Below are positions 1 through 6,575 of a DNA stretch of 64,000 bases, one piece after another (the first letter of the stretch is position 1; every line of letters begins with the position of its first letter). The position numbers and the translations under genes were made by a program. The notes beneath the pieces were generated by a model that had not been told where the DNA came from, did no database searches, and saw only the letters and a list, made by a program, of their open reading frames with translations. This DNA is from Woeseiaceae bacterium (GTDB lineage: Bacteria; Pseudomonadota; Gammaproteobacteria; Steroidobacterales; Woeseiaceae). The DNA lies in assembly GCA_028279985.1 (NCBI GenBank), contig JANQMR010000024.1, positions 1-64,000 on the forward strand, in the 5' to 3' direction.

Positions 1-182
1 TATGGCGAGAAGCCGCAACGCTGCCGGACTCGTGCGGAGGCTCCCTGGCGGGAAAATCGAAAAAACTGCCCAAGGACGGGGTCTTTCGGACGGCCGGCGC
101 AACGGCCGGTACATGACAGCGACTGCTACCGGAATTCCCGCGCGAAAAACGGTACCGGTTCTCGAGAGACGTGCCCGGTCGG

Positions 183-434
183 TCAGACGACGCTGACGAA
201 CTGACGGTTCTTCGGGCCTTTTTTCTCGAAACGCACCTCACCGTCCTTGATCGCGAACAAGGTATGGTCACGGCCGATACCGACGTTCACGCCCGGGTGA
301 AAGTGAGTGCCGCGCTGCCGCACGATGATGTTGCCCGCAACGACTTGCTGGCCGCCGAAGATTTTGACGCCCAGACGTTTGGATTCCGAATCGCGGCCGT
401 TTTTGCTGCTGCCGCCTGCCTTTTTGTGTGCCAT
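183..434 (-). CDS. rpmA: 50S ribosomal protein L27
   Basis: Large-subunit ribosomal protein near the peptidyl-transferase centre. The 83-residue product starts [20 protein letters not shown] and contains the L27 core [20 protein letters not shown]; length is normal for bacterial L27. It lies 71 bp downstream of rplU on the same strand, the usual rplU-rpmA operon. The 182 bp after it carry a GC hairpin (about 93-113) but no convincing poly-T terminator, and no further gene can be called before the window edge. Confidence 0.97.
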   Translation of the reverse strand: MAHKKAGGSSKNGRDSESKRLGVKIFGGQQVVAGNIIVRQRGTHFHPGVNVGIGRDHTLFAIKDGEVRFEKKGPKNRQFVSVV

Positions 435-505
435 GCCCCTACACCTTGAACCCTACACCTTGAATAATATGCGCCCGCCCCTGCCTGCGGACTTCGATTT
501 CGAGA

Positions 506-997
506 CTAGTCGTCTTTTTTCGCCGCGGTCTTTTTCGCCGCGGTTTTCTTGCTCACTTTTTTCTTGCTCGCCGCTTCGCCGCCGCCCGACTTGTCGCTTG
601 CGGTTTTTTTCGCCGCCGTCTTTTTAGCCGGGGTCTTTTCCGCGGCGGGTTGTTCTTTCGGTTTCGCCGCCGCCGGTTTGGCGCCCGCGGCGCTGATGTC
701 GGTGATCTCGACCTCGGTGAAGAACTGCCGGTGCGTGCCCTGCCGCAGGTAGTTCTGGCGACGGCGGAACTTGACGACATTGACCTTGCGGGTTTTACCC
801 TGCTTCAGAACCTTGCCGCTGACCGAACCGCCGGAGACCAGCGGATTGCCCAAAGTCACGTCACCGCCCTCGCCGACCAACAGGACTTCGTCGAAATTAA
901 CCATGGCGCCCTCGTCAGCCTCGATCCTCTCGAGACGCAGGACATCACCTTTAGCCGCGCGGTACTGCTTGCCGCCCGAGCGAAAAACCGCATACAT
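506..997 (-). CDS. rplU: 50S ribosomal protein L21 with C-terminal Lys/Ala-rich tail
   Basis: 23S rRNA-binding ribosomal protein. The start is set at [20 protein letters not shown], the conserved L21 N-terminus; a longer frame upstream adds 14 residues with no family match. Residues 1 to about 103 are a normal L21 ending near [10 protein letters not shown]. About 60 further residues are a low-complexity Lys/Ala/Pro tail with AAKKTA repeats, resembling histone H1 or AlgP tails. Typical L21 is about 103 residues, so this 163-residue form is clearly extended. It is first in the rplU-rpmA operon and divergent from ispB. Confidence 0.95.
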   Translation of the reverse strand: MYAVFRSGGKQYRAAKGDVLRLERIEADEGAMVNFDEVLLVGEGGDVTLGNPLVSGGSVSGKVLKQGKTRKVNVVKFRRRQNYLRQGTHRQFFTEVEITDISAAGAKPAAAKPKEQPAAEKTPAKKTAAKKTASDKSGGGEAASKKKVSKKTAAKKTAAKKDD

Positions 998-1311
998 CGT
1001 GTTTGCTCCGCCGAGTAAGCCGCATCTTGTGCAACTCACTGAGAAATAAGCTTTTTTGCGAAGAGTCCGGACCCGGTCCGGGACGCCGTCGCGACGCCTG
1101 TCGCAAAAGACACGCGATTGTATAGACTCGCCACGTCCGGGTCAACGGCGCGGCACAAAGAAATCAGTCGGTTTTCAAAGACTTGCATTTGCCGCCCCGC
1201 CGACGGAAAGACGCCCTGCCGGTCGCTATGAAAGCGGCTTTCAGGCATTATTCCCGTTTCATGCACGCCGCAGAAACAACGCTTGCAAGTCTCGGGTCCG
1301 GGCCGTCGACA

Positions 1312-2274
1312 ATGGCCGACGTCGCCGCGCTCGCCAATGCCGACATGCGATCGGTGGATGCGTTCATTGCCGACAGCCTGGCCAGCGACGTCGCATTGGT
1401 ATCCGAGGTGTCCGAATACATCGTAAAAAGCGGCGGCAAACGGCTGCGTCCGCTGATCGTGCTGCTCGCTGCACGCGCACTGGGGTACGACGGCCCGCAG
1501 ACCATCCGCGCCGCGGCGATCATCGAGTTCATCCACACGGCAACCTTGCTGCACGACGACGTGGTCGACGGCTCGGCCATGCGCCGCGGCAGACAGTCGG
1601 CGAACGCGGTATTCGGCAATCAGGCCAGCGTGCTGGTGGGAGATTTTCTGTACTCGCGCGCGTTCCAGATGATGGTGCAAATCGACAGCATGCGCGTGAT
1701 GCAGATACTCGCCGACGCGACCAACACGATAGCCGCCGGCGAAGTCATGCAGCTCATGAACGTGCACGACCCCGACACCAGCGAGGAACAGTACCTCCAG
1801 GTCATCTACCGCAAGACCGCGAAACTCTTCGAAGCCGGCGCACACATCGCGGCGGTGCTCGCCGATCGGCCGGAACGGGAACGGCTTGCAATGGTCGCCT
1901 ACGGCCGGCACCTGGGCACGGCCTTCCAGCTCGTGGACGATGCACTGGATTTCGACGCTTCTCCCGAAGAGTTGGGCAAGAATCTGGGCGACGACCTCGC
2001 CGAGGGCAAGGCCACCCTGCCGTTGATCCATGCAATACGTCGCGCGGCCGCCGGCGAGCGGGAGATGATCCGCAATGCGATCCTCGAGGGCGGCCTCGAA
2101 CACCTGCCCGAGATCCAGGCCCTGGTCGAGACGACCGGAGCACTGGATTACACCGCGACGAAAGCCCGGGAAGCCGCCGACTTCGCTATCGAATCGCTGG
2201 CCGGCCTGCCCGATTCGCCACACAAACAGGCATTGGCCGTCATCGCGGATTTTGCGGTACGCCGGCGTCTTTGA
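1312..2274 (+). CDS. ispB: Polyprenyl (octaprenyl) diphosphate synthase
   Basis: Trans-prenyltransferase that extends farnesyl diphosphate with isopentenyl diphosphate to make the quinone side chain. Both Asp-rich motifs are present: DDVVD at residues 82-86 and DDALD near residue 208. KSGGKRLRP (residues 39-47) is the substrate-binding motif. Starting at ATG 1312 gives 320 residues, close to E. coli IspB (323). In-frame upstream starts exist (ATG 1261 among them) but add non-conserved sequence. The divergent rplU/ispB arrangement matches E. coli. The last Asp motif and length fit a C40-type synthase; exact chain length cannot be read from sequence. Confidence 0.93.
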   Translation: MADVAALANADMRSVDAFIADSLASDVALVSEVSEYIVKSGGKRLRPLIVLLAARALGYDGPQTIRAAAIIEFIHTATLLHDDVVDGSAMRRGRQSANAVFGNQASVLVGDFLYSRAFQMMVQIDSMRVMQILADATNTIAAGEVMQLMNVHDPDTSEEQYLQVIYRKTAKLFEAGAHIAAVLADRPERERLAMVAYGRHLGTAFQLVDDALDFDASPEELGKNLGDDLAEGKATLPLIHAIRRAAAGEREMIRNAILEGGLEHLPEIQALVETTGALDYTATKAREAADFAIESLAGLPDSPHKQALAVIADFAVRRRL

Positions 2275-2321
2275 GCCGGCGCAAGGGCGAACGGCAGCCC
2301 GCGGCGGAACGCTGGCCACCC

Positions 2322-2349
2322 TTGGCGCTCGGACCGGCGTTGCTATAGT
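2322..2349 (+). promoter_or_regulatory. Sigma-70-like promoter for tRNA-Pro
   Basis: TTGGCG (2322-2327), a 16 bp spacer and TATAGT (2344-2349) sit 12 bp before the tRNA. The discriminator that follows is GC-rich, as expected for a stable-RNA promoter. Called by eye only. Confidence 0.6.
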
Positions 2350-2361
2350 ATTGCGCGTCCT

Positions 2362-2438
2362 CGGGGTGTAGCTCAGCCTGGTAGAGCACTGTCTTCGGGA
2401 GGCAGGAGTCGCTGGTTCGAATCCAGTCACCCCGACCA
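2362..2438 (+). tRNA. tRNA-Pro (anticodon CGG)
   Basis: A full 77 nt cloverleaf. The acceptor arm CGGGGTG pairs with CACCCCG. D arm is GCTC/GAGC, anticodon stem CTGTC/GGCAG with loop TTCGGGA (anticodon CGG, reading CCG), and T arm GCTGG/CCAGT with loop TTCGAAT. CCA is encoded. It follows ispB by 87 bp and has its own promoter. Confidence 0.96.
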
Positions 2439-2520
2439 AAATTCACGTTAAACGTCAACCACTTGTAATAAGATCTTGTCCGGGATTAGCGGCAGAACCA
2501 ACTGTACTGCAGCCGCGATA

Positions 2521-2757
2521 TCACCCGCTGACATGTTTGATCATTGCGGTTACGGCATCGCTAGCATTGACGCAACGAATGAGGATGTCCGGGTGGGCTG
2601 TTGCAAAGACTCGAAATACCTCGTCTGCAAATCCGTGCCCTACGTTTCGAACGTCACGCATGTCCAGCTCGATCTCGGAGAACTTATCGAGGTTGTGCAG
2701 GAGTCGTTTGGCTTCTGATCGGGATATGTAATCCTGTCTCAACAGCTTGACGAGCAC
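2521..2757 (-). pseudogene. DUF4325 (STAS-like) protein, probably N-terminally broken
   Basis: The C-terminal part matches the STAS-like DUF4325 pattern: YISRSEAKRLL, FSEIELDMRDV, VGHGFADEVFRVFATAHPDI. The only usable start in frame is GTG 2757. Similar-looking sequence continues upstream in the same frame (ending YDFQFRKTRV just before the GTG) until a TGA near 2884, with no start codon. An open stretch in another frame (2739-2963) overlaps that region. This suggests a frameshifted or decayed gene. DUF4325 domains are often attached to HTH or ATPase domains, which are missing here. It lies just past the tRNA-Pro 3' end, a common integration point. Function unknown. Confidence 0.55.
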
Positions 2758-3080
2758 GCGCGTTTTCCGGAACTGAAAGTCGTACGCTTCGGGTGCAAAC
2801 TGAATAACCCTGCGTACACCAGAGACTCGACTGTGTGAGAGAAGAAGACCGCGAACCGGTCGTGGCCTATGTCGGTGCGCAGTTCAGAGGACTGCACGAA
2901 GGCAATGTCATTCGATGCGTATTCCACTGATACCTGCAACGCATTCCAGTTGAAGGCTGCCACCCGACGGAGCGCAGCGACGCTTTACTGGATGAAGAAA
3001 CTGTCGGTTTTATTTACGAAACCACCTCTGCGCCAAATCAATGCGGATATAAGTCATTGAAATATTGACCTTTATAACAA

Positions 3081-3096
3081 TGGCATGGCAATTGCA
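3081..3096 (+). promoter_or_regulatory. Sigma-54 (RpoN) -24/-12 promoter
   Basis: TGGCATGGCAATTGCA matches the consensus TGGCAYG-N4-TTGCW exactly. The invariant GG (3082-3083) and GC (3094-3095) have the required 12 bp spacing. The predicted start is near 3107, 38 nt before the PEP-CTERM start codon. RpoN with the PrsK/PrsR two-component system is known to drive PEP-CTERM genes in exosortase-bearing bacteria. Confidence 0.85.
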
Positions 3097-3144
3097 GAAT
3101 AGGCCCAAACACAACTTTTTCCTTCATTTGAGAGATTTGGAACT

Positions 3145-3702
3145 ATGCGGCAGTTGAAACTAGCAGTTGTAGCCTCCCTTTTGATTGCGCCATTCGCGGC
3201 GAATGCCGACCCTATCGAAGGCGGAGTAGGCTTTGGTGGGGGGTTTGCACCGACTGGGGGTACGGGCCTGGCGGATGCTACGGGCATCGATTTCTTGACT
3301 GCCTATGTGCTCGGGACCTCGGGCGACTTTGCAGCCATACCGGGGTTTACTGGCGCAGCTTTCACGGATTTCCAGTTTAGCCCTCTCACTCCAAGCACGA
3401 TCGCGCCGCTATGGTCGGTCGTTTCCGGCGGTACGACTTATAGTTTTGACCTTTCCAGTATCGTCGTGACCCTTCAGACCTCCAGTCAGATTGGGCTCAA
3501 AGGAACAGGCGTCCTGAGCGCGACCGGTTTCGACGATACCCCGGGCACGTGGTCTTTCACCGGTGATGGCGCTGGCAGTATCTTATTCACCTTCAGTTCC
3601 GTAACCGCAGCCGCCACCGCTGTGCCCGAACCTGGAACCCTTGCGCTCCTCGGCATTGGCCTCCTGGCATTCGGCATGTTCAGACGCAGAAAGATCGCCT
3701 AA
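3145..3702 (+). CDS. PEP-CTERM sorting-domain surface protein
   Basis: A secreted protein predicted to be processed by an exosortase (EpsH family). It has a signal peptide (residues 1-21, cut after FAANA). The central part (about 22-155) is Gly/Thr/Ser-rich and beta-rich. The C-terminal PEP-CTERM signal has VPEP at residues 160-163, a hydrophobic helix, then RRRK. The 185-residue length is typical of this variable group. It is monocistronic, with its own sigma-54 promoter and terminator. The mature function (matrix or surface protein) is inferred from the family; the central region is not recognised. No exosortase gene lies in this window. Confidence 0.9.
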   Translation: MRQLKLAVVASLLIAPFAANADPIEGGVGFGGGFAPTGGTGLADATGIDFLTAYVLGTSGDFAAIPGFTGAAFTDFQFSPLTPSTIAPLWSVVSGGTTYSFDLSSIVVTLQTSSQIGLKGTGVLSATGFDDTPGTWSFTGDGAGSILFTFSSVTAAATAVPEPGTLALLGIGLLAFGMFRRRKIA

Positions 3703-3726
3703 CCGAGTAGGTAGAAATCAATACAC

Positions 3727-3757
3727 AAGAAACCCCGCCTCGAGCGGGGTTTCTTTT
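3727..3757 (+). terminator. Rho-independent terminator after PEP-CTERM gene
   Basis: A perfect 12 bp stem, AAGAAACCCCGC / GCGGGGTTTCTT, with a 5 nt loop and TTTT at the 3' side. It begins 25 bp after the stop codon. The A-rich 5' arm could let it work in both directions. Confidence 0.9.
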
Positions 3758-3802
3758 ACCTCGAAGAAACGTCTGCTTCTTGCCGCTTGCCGGACGGCGC
3801 TT

Positions 3803-3841
3803 GTCTCAAACGCCGGTCTCAAACGCCGGTCTCAAACGCCG
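3803..3841. repeat. 13 bp x 3 perfect tandem repeat
   Basis: Three perfect copies of GTCTCAAACGCCG. The array contains the stop codon and last codons of the M56 peptidase gene on the minus strand, so copy number would change the C-terminus. Confidence 0.9.
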
Positions 3842-4803
3842 AGTGATGCGATCGCCTCGACGACGGGGTGGCTGAGAAAGGCCGCCGTGGCGAGTTGCAG
3901 CACCCAGATCAAGGCGAGAAGCGTGAACGCCGTGAGCCTAGACCATCGCCTGGGCCATCCCGTACCGGCCTCCGACAAGGCCTCAGCGCGCGCCGCGGCG
4001 TCGTCACCGCCAAACGTGGCGCCCTTTGCCAGTGACGCGTGCGGCCTGCCCGGTGTCATCGTCTCGACGACCTGCCGAAACAGCCGTTGACTGCGGCAAG
4101 CCCGAATCGCCGCGAGGTCGCAGACGCGCTCGCTGTCCGCTACGAGGTCCGAACGGATGCGGGCTTTGGCCGCCGGCGGCCACATCATCGTCGCGCAGCG
4201 GCCGGCCAGGTTGCGAAGATTGTCGAAACGCGCCAGATGCGCCCGCTCATGCGCCAGTACGACGTCCAGCTCGGCAGCGCTGAGGCGCTCGACGAGTGCG
4301 CGTGAGAGAACGACTTGCTGCCTGACCAGTCCGCAGCACCAGGCGAACAGGTGGTCGCTGTCGACTATCAGATGCTCGCGCACGCGTGACCGGCGACTGA
4401 GCGCGTACAGGAACCGCAGGCGGCGGCCGCCGTAAACGATCGCCCGGATCGCGACCGCGCCGGCGGCAAAAGCGATCAGCGAAGCCGCAACGACCAGACC
4501 GATGCCGCCCAGCGATCCCCCGGCGACGAGCGGCGCATGGGAGCCACAAATGCCGGCGTGGCAGTGTTCCGGTATCAGCAGTTGCGCCGCATACGGAGAC
4601 AGGCTGACGAGTGCGGTAACGATGCCGGCAGCCGGTGAGATCAGGGCATAGCCAAGGGTCGCCAGAGAGCGTGTCGACGGATCGCTACCGCCTATGCTGC
4701 GGCGAAACAGGGGATACAGCGCCGCCGACAGGAGTGAAGTGACCACCGTCGCAACGAGCCAGACGCTCGTCAGCAGCGCAGCGTGTCCCGCGAAGTCATT
4801 CAT
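3832..4803 (-). CDS. M56 family (BlaR1/MecR1-like) membrane zinc peptidase
   Basis: Integral-membrane protease like the domain of BlaR1/MecR1 that inactivates BlaI-type repressors. It has several N-terminal membrane segments (about residues 8-30, 50-75, 95-125). A gluzincin motif HERAH lies near residue 183 with a downstream ADSERVCD segment, the third-ligand region in M56. A last membrane helix is near 290-310. There is no C-terminal penicillin-sensor domain, so the signal is unknown. It overlaps the BlaI-like repressor by 8 bp, so the two are co-translated. The gene ends inside the 13 bp tandem repeat. Confidence 0.85.
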   Translation of the reverse strand: MNDFAGHAALLTSVWLVATVVTSLLSAALYPLFRRSIGGSDPSTRSLATLGYALISPAAGIVTALVSLSPYAAQLLIPEHCHAGICGSHAPLVAGGSLGGIGLVVAASLIAFAAGAVAIRAIVYGGRRLRFLYALSRRSRVREHLIVDSDHLFAWCCGLVRQQVVLSRALVERLSAAELDVVLAHERAHLARFDNLRNLAGRCATMMWPPAAKARIRSDLVADSERVCDLAAIRACRSQRLFRQVVETMTPGRPHASLAKGATFGGDDAAARAEALSEAGTGWPRRWSRLTAFTLLALIWVLQLATAAFLSHPVVEAIASLGV

Positions 4804-5260
4804 CGCCCGCTTCTTTTCGCTCGAGGACTTGCGTGAGCTTCCTTTCGATATCCGGATCGTCGTCGGCGACGAAGTCTGCGAAGCCGGAGATCATCGCTCC
4901 GAGATCGCCGCCGCCGATCTCCCGTGACATGTCCTGCAACATCAGGCTGATCATTTCGGCGCGGGTTACCGCCGCACGGTAGCGATAGGCCCGCCCGACC
5001 TTGTCACGATGCGCAAGGCCCTTGCGATAGAGACGCTCGAGCGTGCTCTGAACGGTACTCAGCGTAATAGTCGACGTAATGGTCGACGTAATGGCCGACC
5101 GGCCGCCGGCAGGCAGCCGCCCCTGTAGCTCCTGAGCGGACAGCCCCGAATCCCGCCACAGTACGTCGAGCGTCTCGAGCTCCCGCGGACCGAGGTCCGG
5201 GCAGCGAGGCTCGCTGCGACCGCCAAGCCAGGATCTCAGTGGTTTCGGCTTCAGGGTCAT
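4796..5260 (-). CDS. BlaI/MecI/CopY family transcriptional repressor
   Basis: A winged-helix repressor normally destroyed by its partner M56 peptidase. The family pattern is clear: LGPRELETLDVLWRDSGLSA, then TVQSTLERLYRKGLAHRDKVG and GRAYRYRA. The C-terminal part (about 90-154) would be the dimerisation region. Unusual is an insert just before the recognition helix, SAITSTITSTITLSTVQ, made by a 12 bp x 3 in-frame repeat (5064-5099). Target genes are not known; the downstream M56 gene and itself are the likely ones. Confidence 0.85.
   Translation of the reverse strand: MTLKPKPLRSWLGGRSEPRCPDLGPRELETLDVLWRDSGLSAQELQGRLPAGGRSAITSTITSTITLSTVQSTLERLYRKGLAHRDKVGRAYRYRAAVTRAEMISLMLQDMSREIGGGDLGAMISGFADFVADDDPDIERKLTQVLERKEAGDE
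5064..5099. repeat. 12 bp x 3 in-frame tandem repeat inside the BlaI-like gene
   Basis: Units GTAATAGTCGAC, GTAATGGTCGAC and GTAATGGCCGAC. On the coding strand each encodes a four-residue TIT-S/A type unit just ahead of the DNA-recognition helix. Confidence 0.85.
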
Positions 5261-5400
5261 TTCCGATCTCGGTCCGGATGGCTTGCTCGCGTTGCGTCCT
5301 GCCGATCATAAAACAACGTCAGTGTTGCAGGGTAAAGACAATTCGGTCTTGCGAACGAAATTGCGCGGGCCGCGATGCCTCTCGCTTCGATCCTGCTCCT

Positions 5401-5859
5401 TCAAGGACCTGACGGTTCGGCGTTTCCACCGCGATCGCGGCGAAGGAGCCGTGCCGGGATCAGGGAAAGCAGGAGCACGGCGGCGAGGACGACGTATACC
5501 GGCACGCCGGATTCCGATGTCCCGTCCCCGCCACGGGCGGGCGCCAGCGTGACCTCGACGGTGACGGAGTGGCCTTCGTCGCCCTCGGCGGTCACGGCAT
5601 AGCGGTGGCCGGCTACACCGGCCACCCGAAATCCACCGCCGGCGTCCGTCGTCGTCGCGATTTCCGAGAACCGGTCGTCCGAGACGTCCGTTATTCGAAC
5701 GTAATTGCCGGCCGCGGGTGCGTCATCGCTGTACCGGAGATACCCCTCGAGCCAAGCACTGTCGACCGGCGCCACCTCGAGCAGAATGTCGTGGGCGCCG
5801 ACGCCGGCCGGCCAGGCCAGGTACAACAGGGAGCCGAGAACGATGCTTCGTAGCTTCAT
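5401..5859 (-). CDS. Secreted protein with carboxypeptidase-regulatory-like fold and C-terminal anchor
   Basis: Signal peptide (residues 1-22, ending GVGA), a beta-rich core and a C-terminal hydrophobic helix (about 122-142, PVYVVLAAVLLLSLIPARLL) followed by basic residues. That would leave the core in the periplasm tethered to the inner membrane. The segment TTTDAGGGFRVAGVAGHRYAV resembles the G-x-F-x-V pattern of carboxypeptidase-regulatory-like beta sandwiches. Its start overlaps the DUF4198 gene by 4 bp (ATGA). It is last in the predicted metal-uptake operon. Exact role unknown; a periplasmic ligand or metal handling part is inferred. Confidence 0.65.
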   Translation of the reverse strand: MKLRSIVLGSLLYLAWPAGVGAHDILLEVAPVDSAWLEGYLRYSDDAPAAGNYVRITDVSDDRFSEIATTTDAGGGFRVAGVAGHRYAVTAEGDEGHSVTVEVTLAPARGGDGTSESGVPVYVVLAAVLLLSLIPARLLRRDRGGNAEPSGP

Positions 5860-6566
5860 TCGGCGGCGTCGAATCCGAACAGGTATTCGTAGCTCAGCTC
5901 CGTGTAGTCGTCCTCGTCGTCGACGGCGAAGCGCTTACCGGCCCAAAGCTTGTTGAAACCGGGCTCCGGCACGAAGACGGCGATGCCATCCTCGTCGGTG
6001 GTGCCGGCATCGCCCTCTTCGCCGCGCCCGAGGCTGACGCCTGCGAGCGGCTCGCCGTGCAGCGTGACGCGCACGCGCATCGGCTCGCCGGCTCGAGGCC
6101 GGTCATTCCCGAGTGGCGTGACCTCGAAGTCCTGGCCGAGCGCTCGTGTCACGAAGTCCGTCCAGTCGAGTATGGTCTTGTGAAACTTCACCGCGTGAGT
6201 CGCCTCGGTGGCACCGTCGACCTCGCGCATCGGACGGTTGACGCTCCGTCCCATCCGGTCCCGACTCCAGATGCCGTTGTCGAAGTGTATCGCTGCGAGC
6301 ACCGCGTCATCCGGGAAGCTGAGCAGGACATCGTCACCGCGATCCTCGCGGTCGAAGTCGACTGCGCTTCCGCGGGCGTCGAACACATCGACCGATGCTA
6401 TTTTCGATGCATCGAGCGGCACGAGTTCGCCGGCGTGACCGCCGAAAAGCACCTTCCAGGTGTTTGCGGTTTTTCCGGCGGGCTCCAGCCACACCGTATG
6501 CGCGAAGGCCGCCTGTGCCGCGCACAAGGCCGCCAGCGCGAAGAGCAATTTTGTGATTCTCATCAT
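5856..6566 (-). CDS. DUF4198 periplasmic protein (metal-uptake associated)
   Basis: Signal peptide (residues 1-22, ending QAAFA), then a mature start HTVWLEPAG typical of DUF4198. Family members are periplasmic beta-sandwich proteins found beside nickel/cobalt-type transporters and TonB receptors. A second half (about 150-220) carries the Ig-like pattern RVTLHGEPLAGVSLGRGEEG and TTDEDGIAVF. The mature N-terminal His could bind metal. It lies 9 bp after the TonB receptor and overlaps the next gene by 4 bp. Metal identity cannot be told from sequence. Confidence 0.8.
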   Translation of the reverse strand: MMRITKLLFALAALCAAQAAFAHTVWLEPAGKTANTWKVLFGGHAGELVPLDASKIASVDVFDARGSAVDFDREDRGDDVLLSFPDDAVLAAIHFDNGIWSRDRMGRSVNRPMREVDGATEATHAVKFHKTILDWTDFVTRALGQDFEVTPLGNDRPRAGEPMRVRVTLHGEPLAGVSLGRGEEGDAGTTDEDGIAVFVPEPGFNKLWAGKRFAVDDEDDYTELSYEYLFGFDAAE

Positions 6567-6575
6567 AATCTCCCG

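Noticed and set aside
1036..2439. Long open frame antisense to ispB and the tRNA
   Set aside because: It mirrors ispB codon structure and includes the well-known spurious peptide read from tRNA (GFEPATPASRR).
2739..2963. Independent 74-residue gene upstream of DUF4325
   Set aside because: No ribosome binding site or family; more likely part of the same decayed gene.
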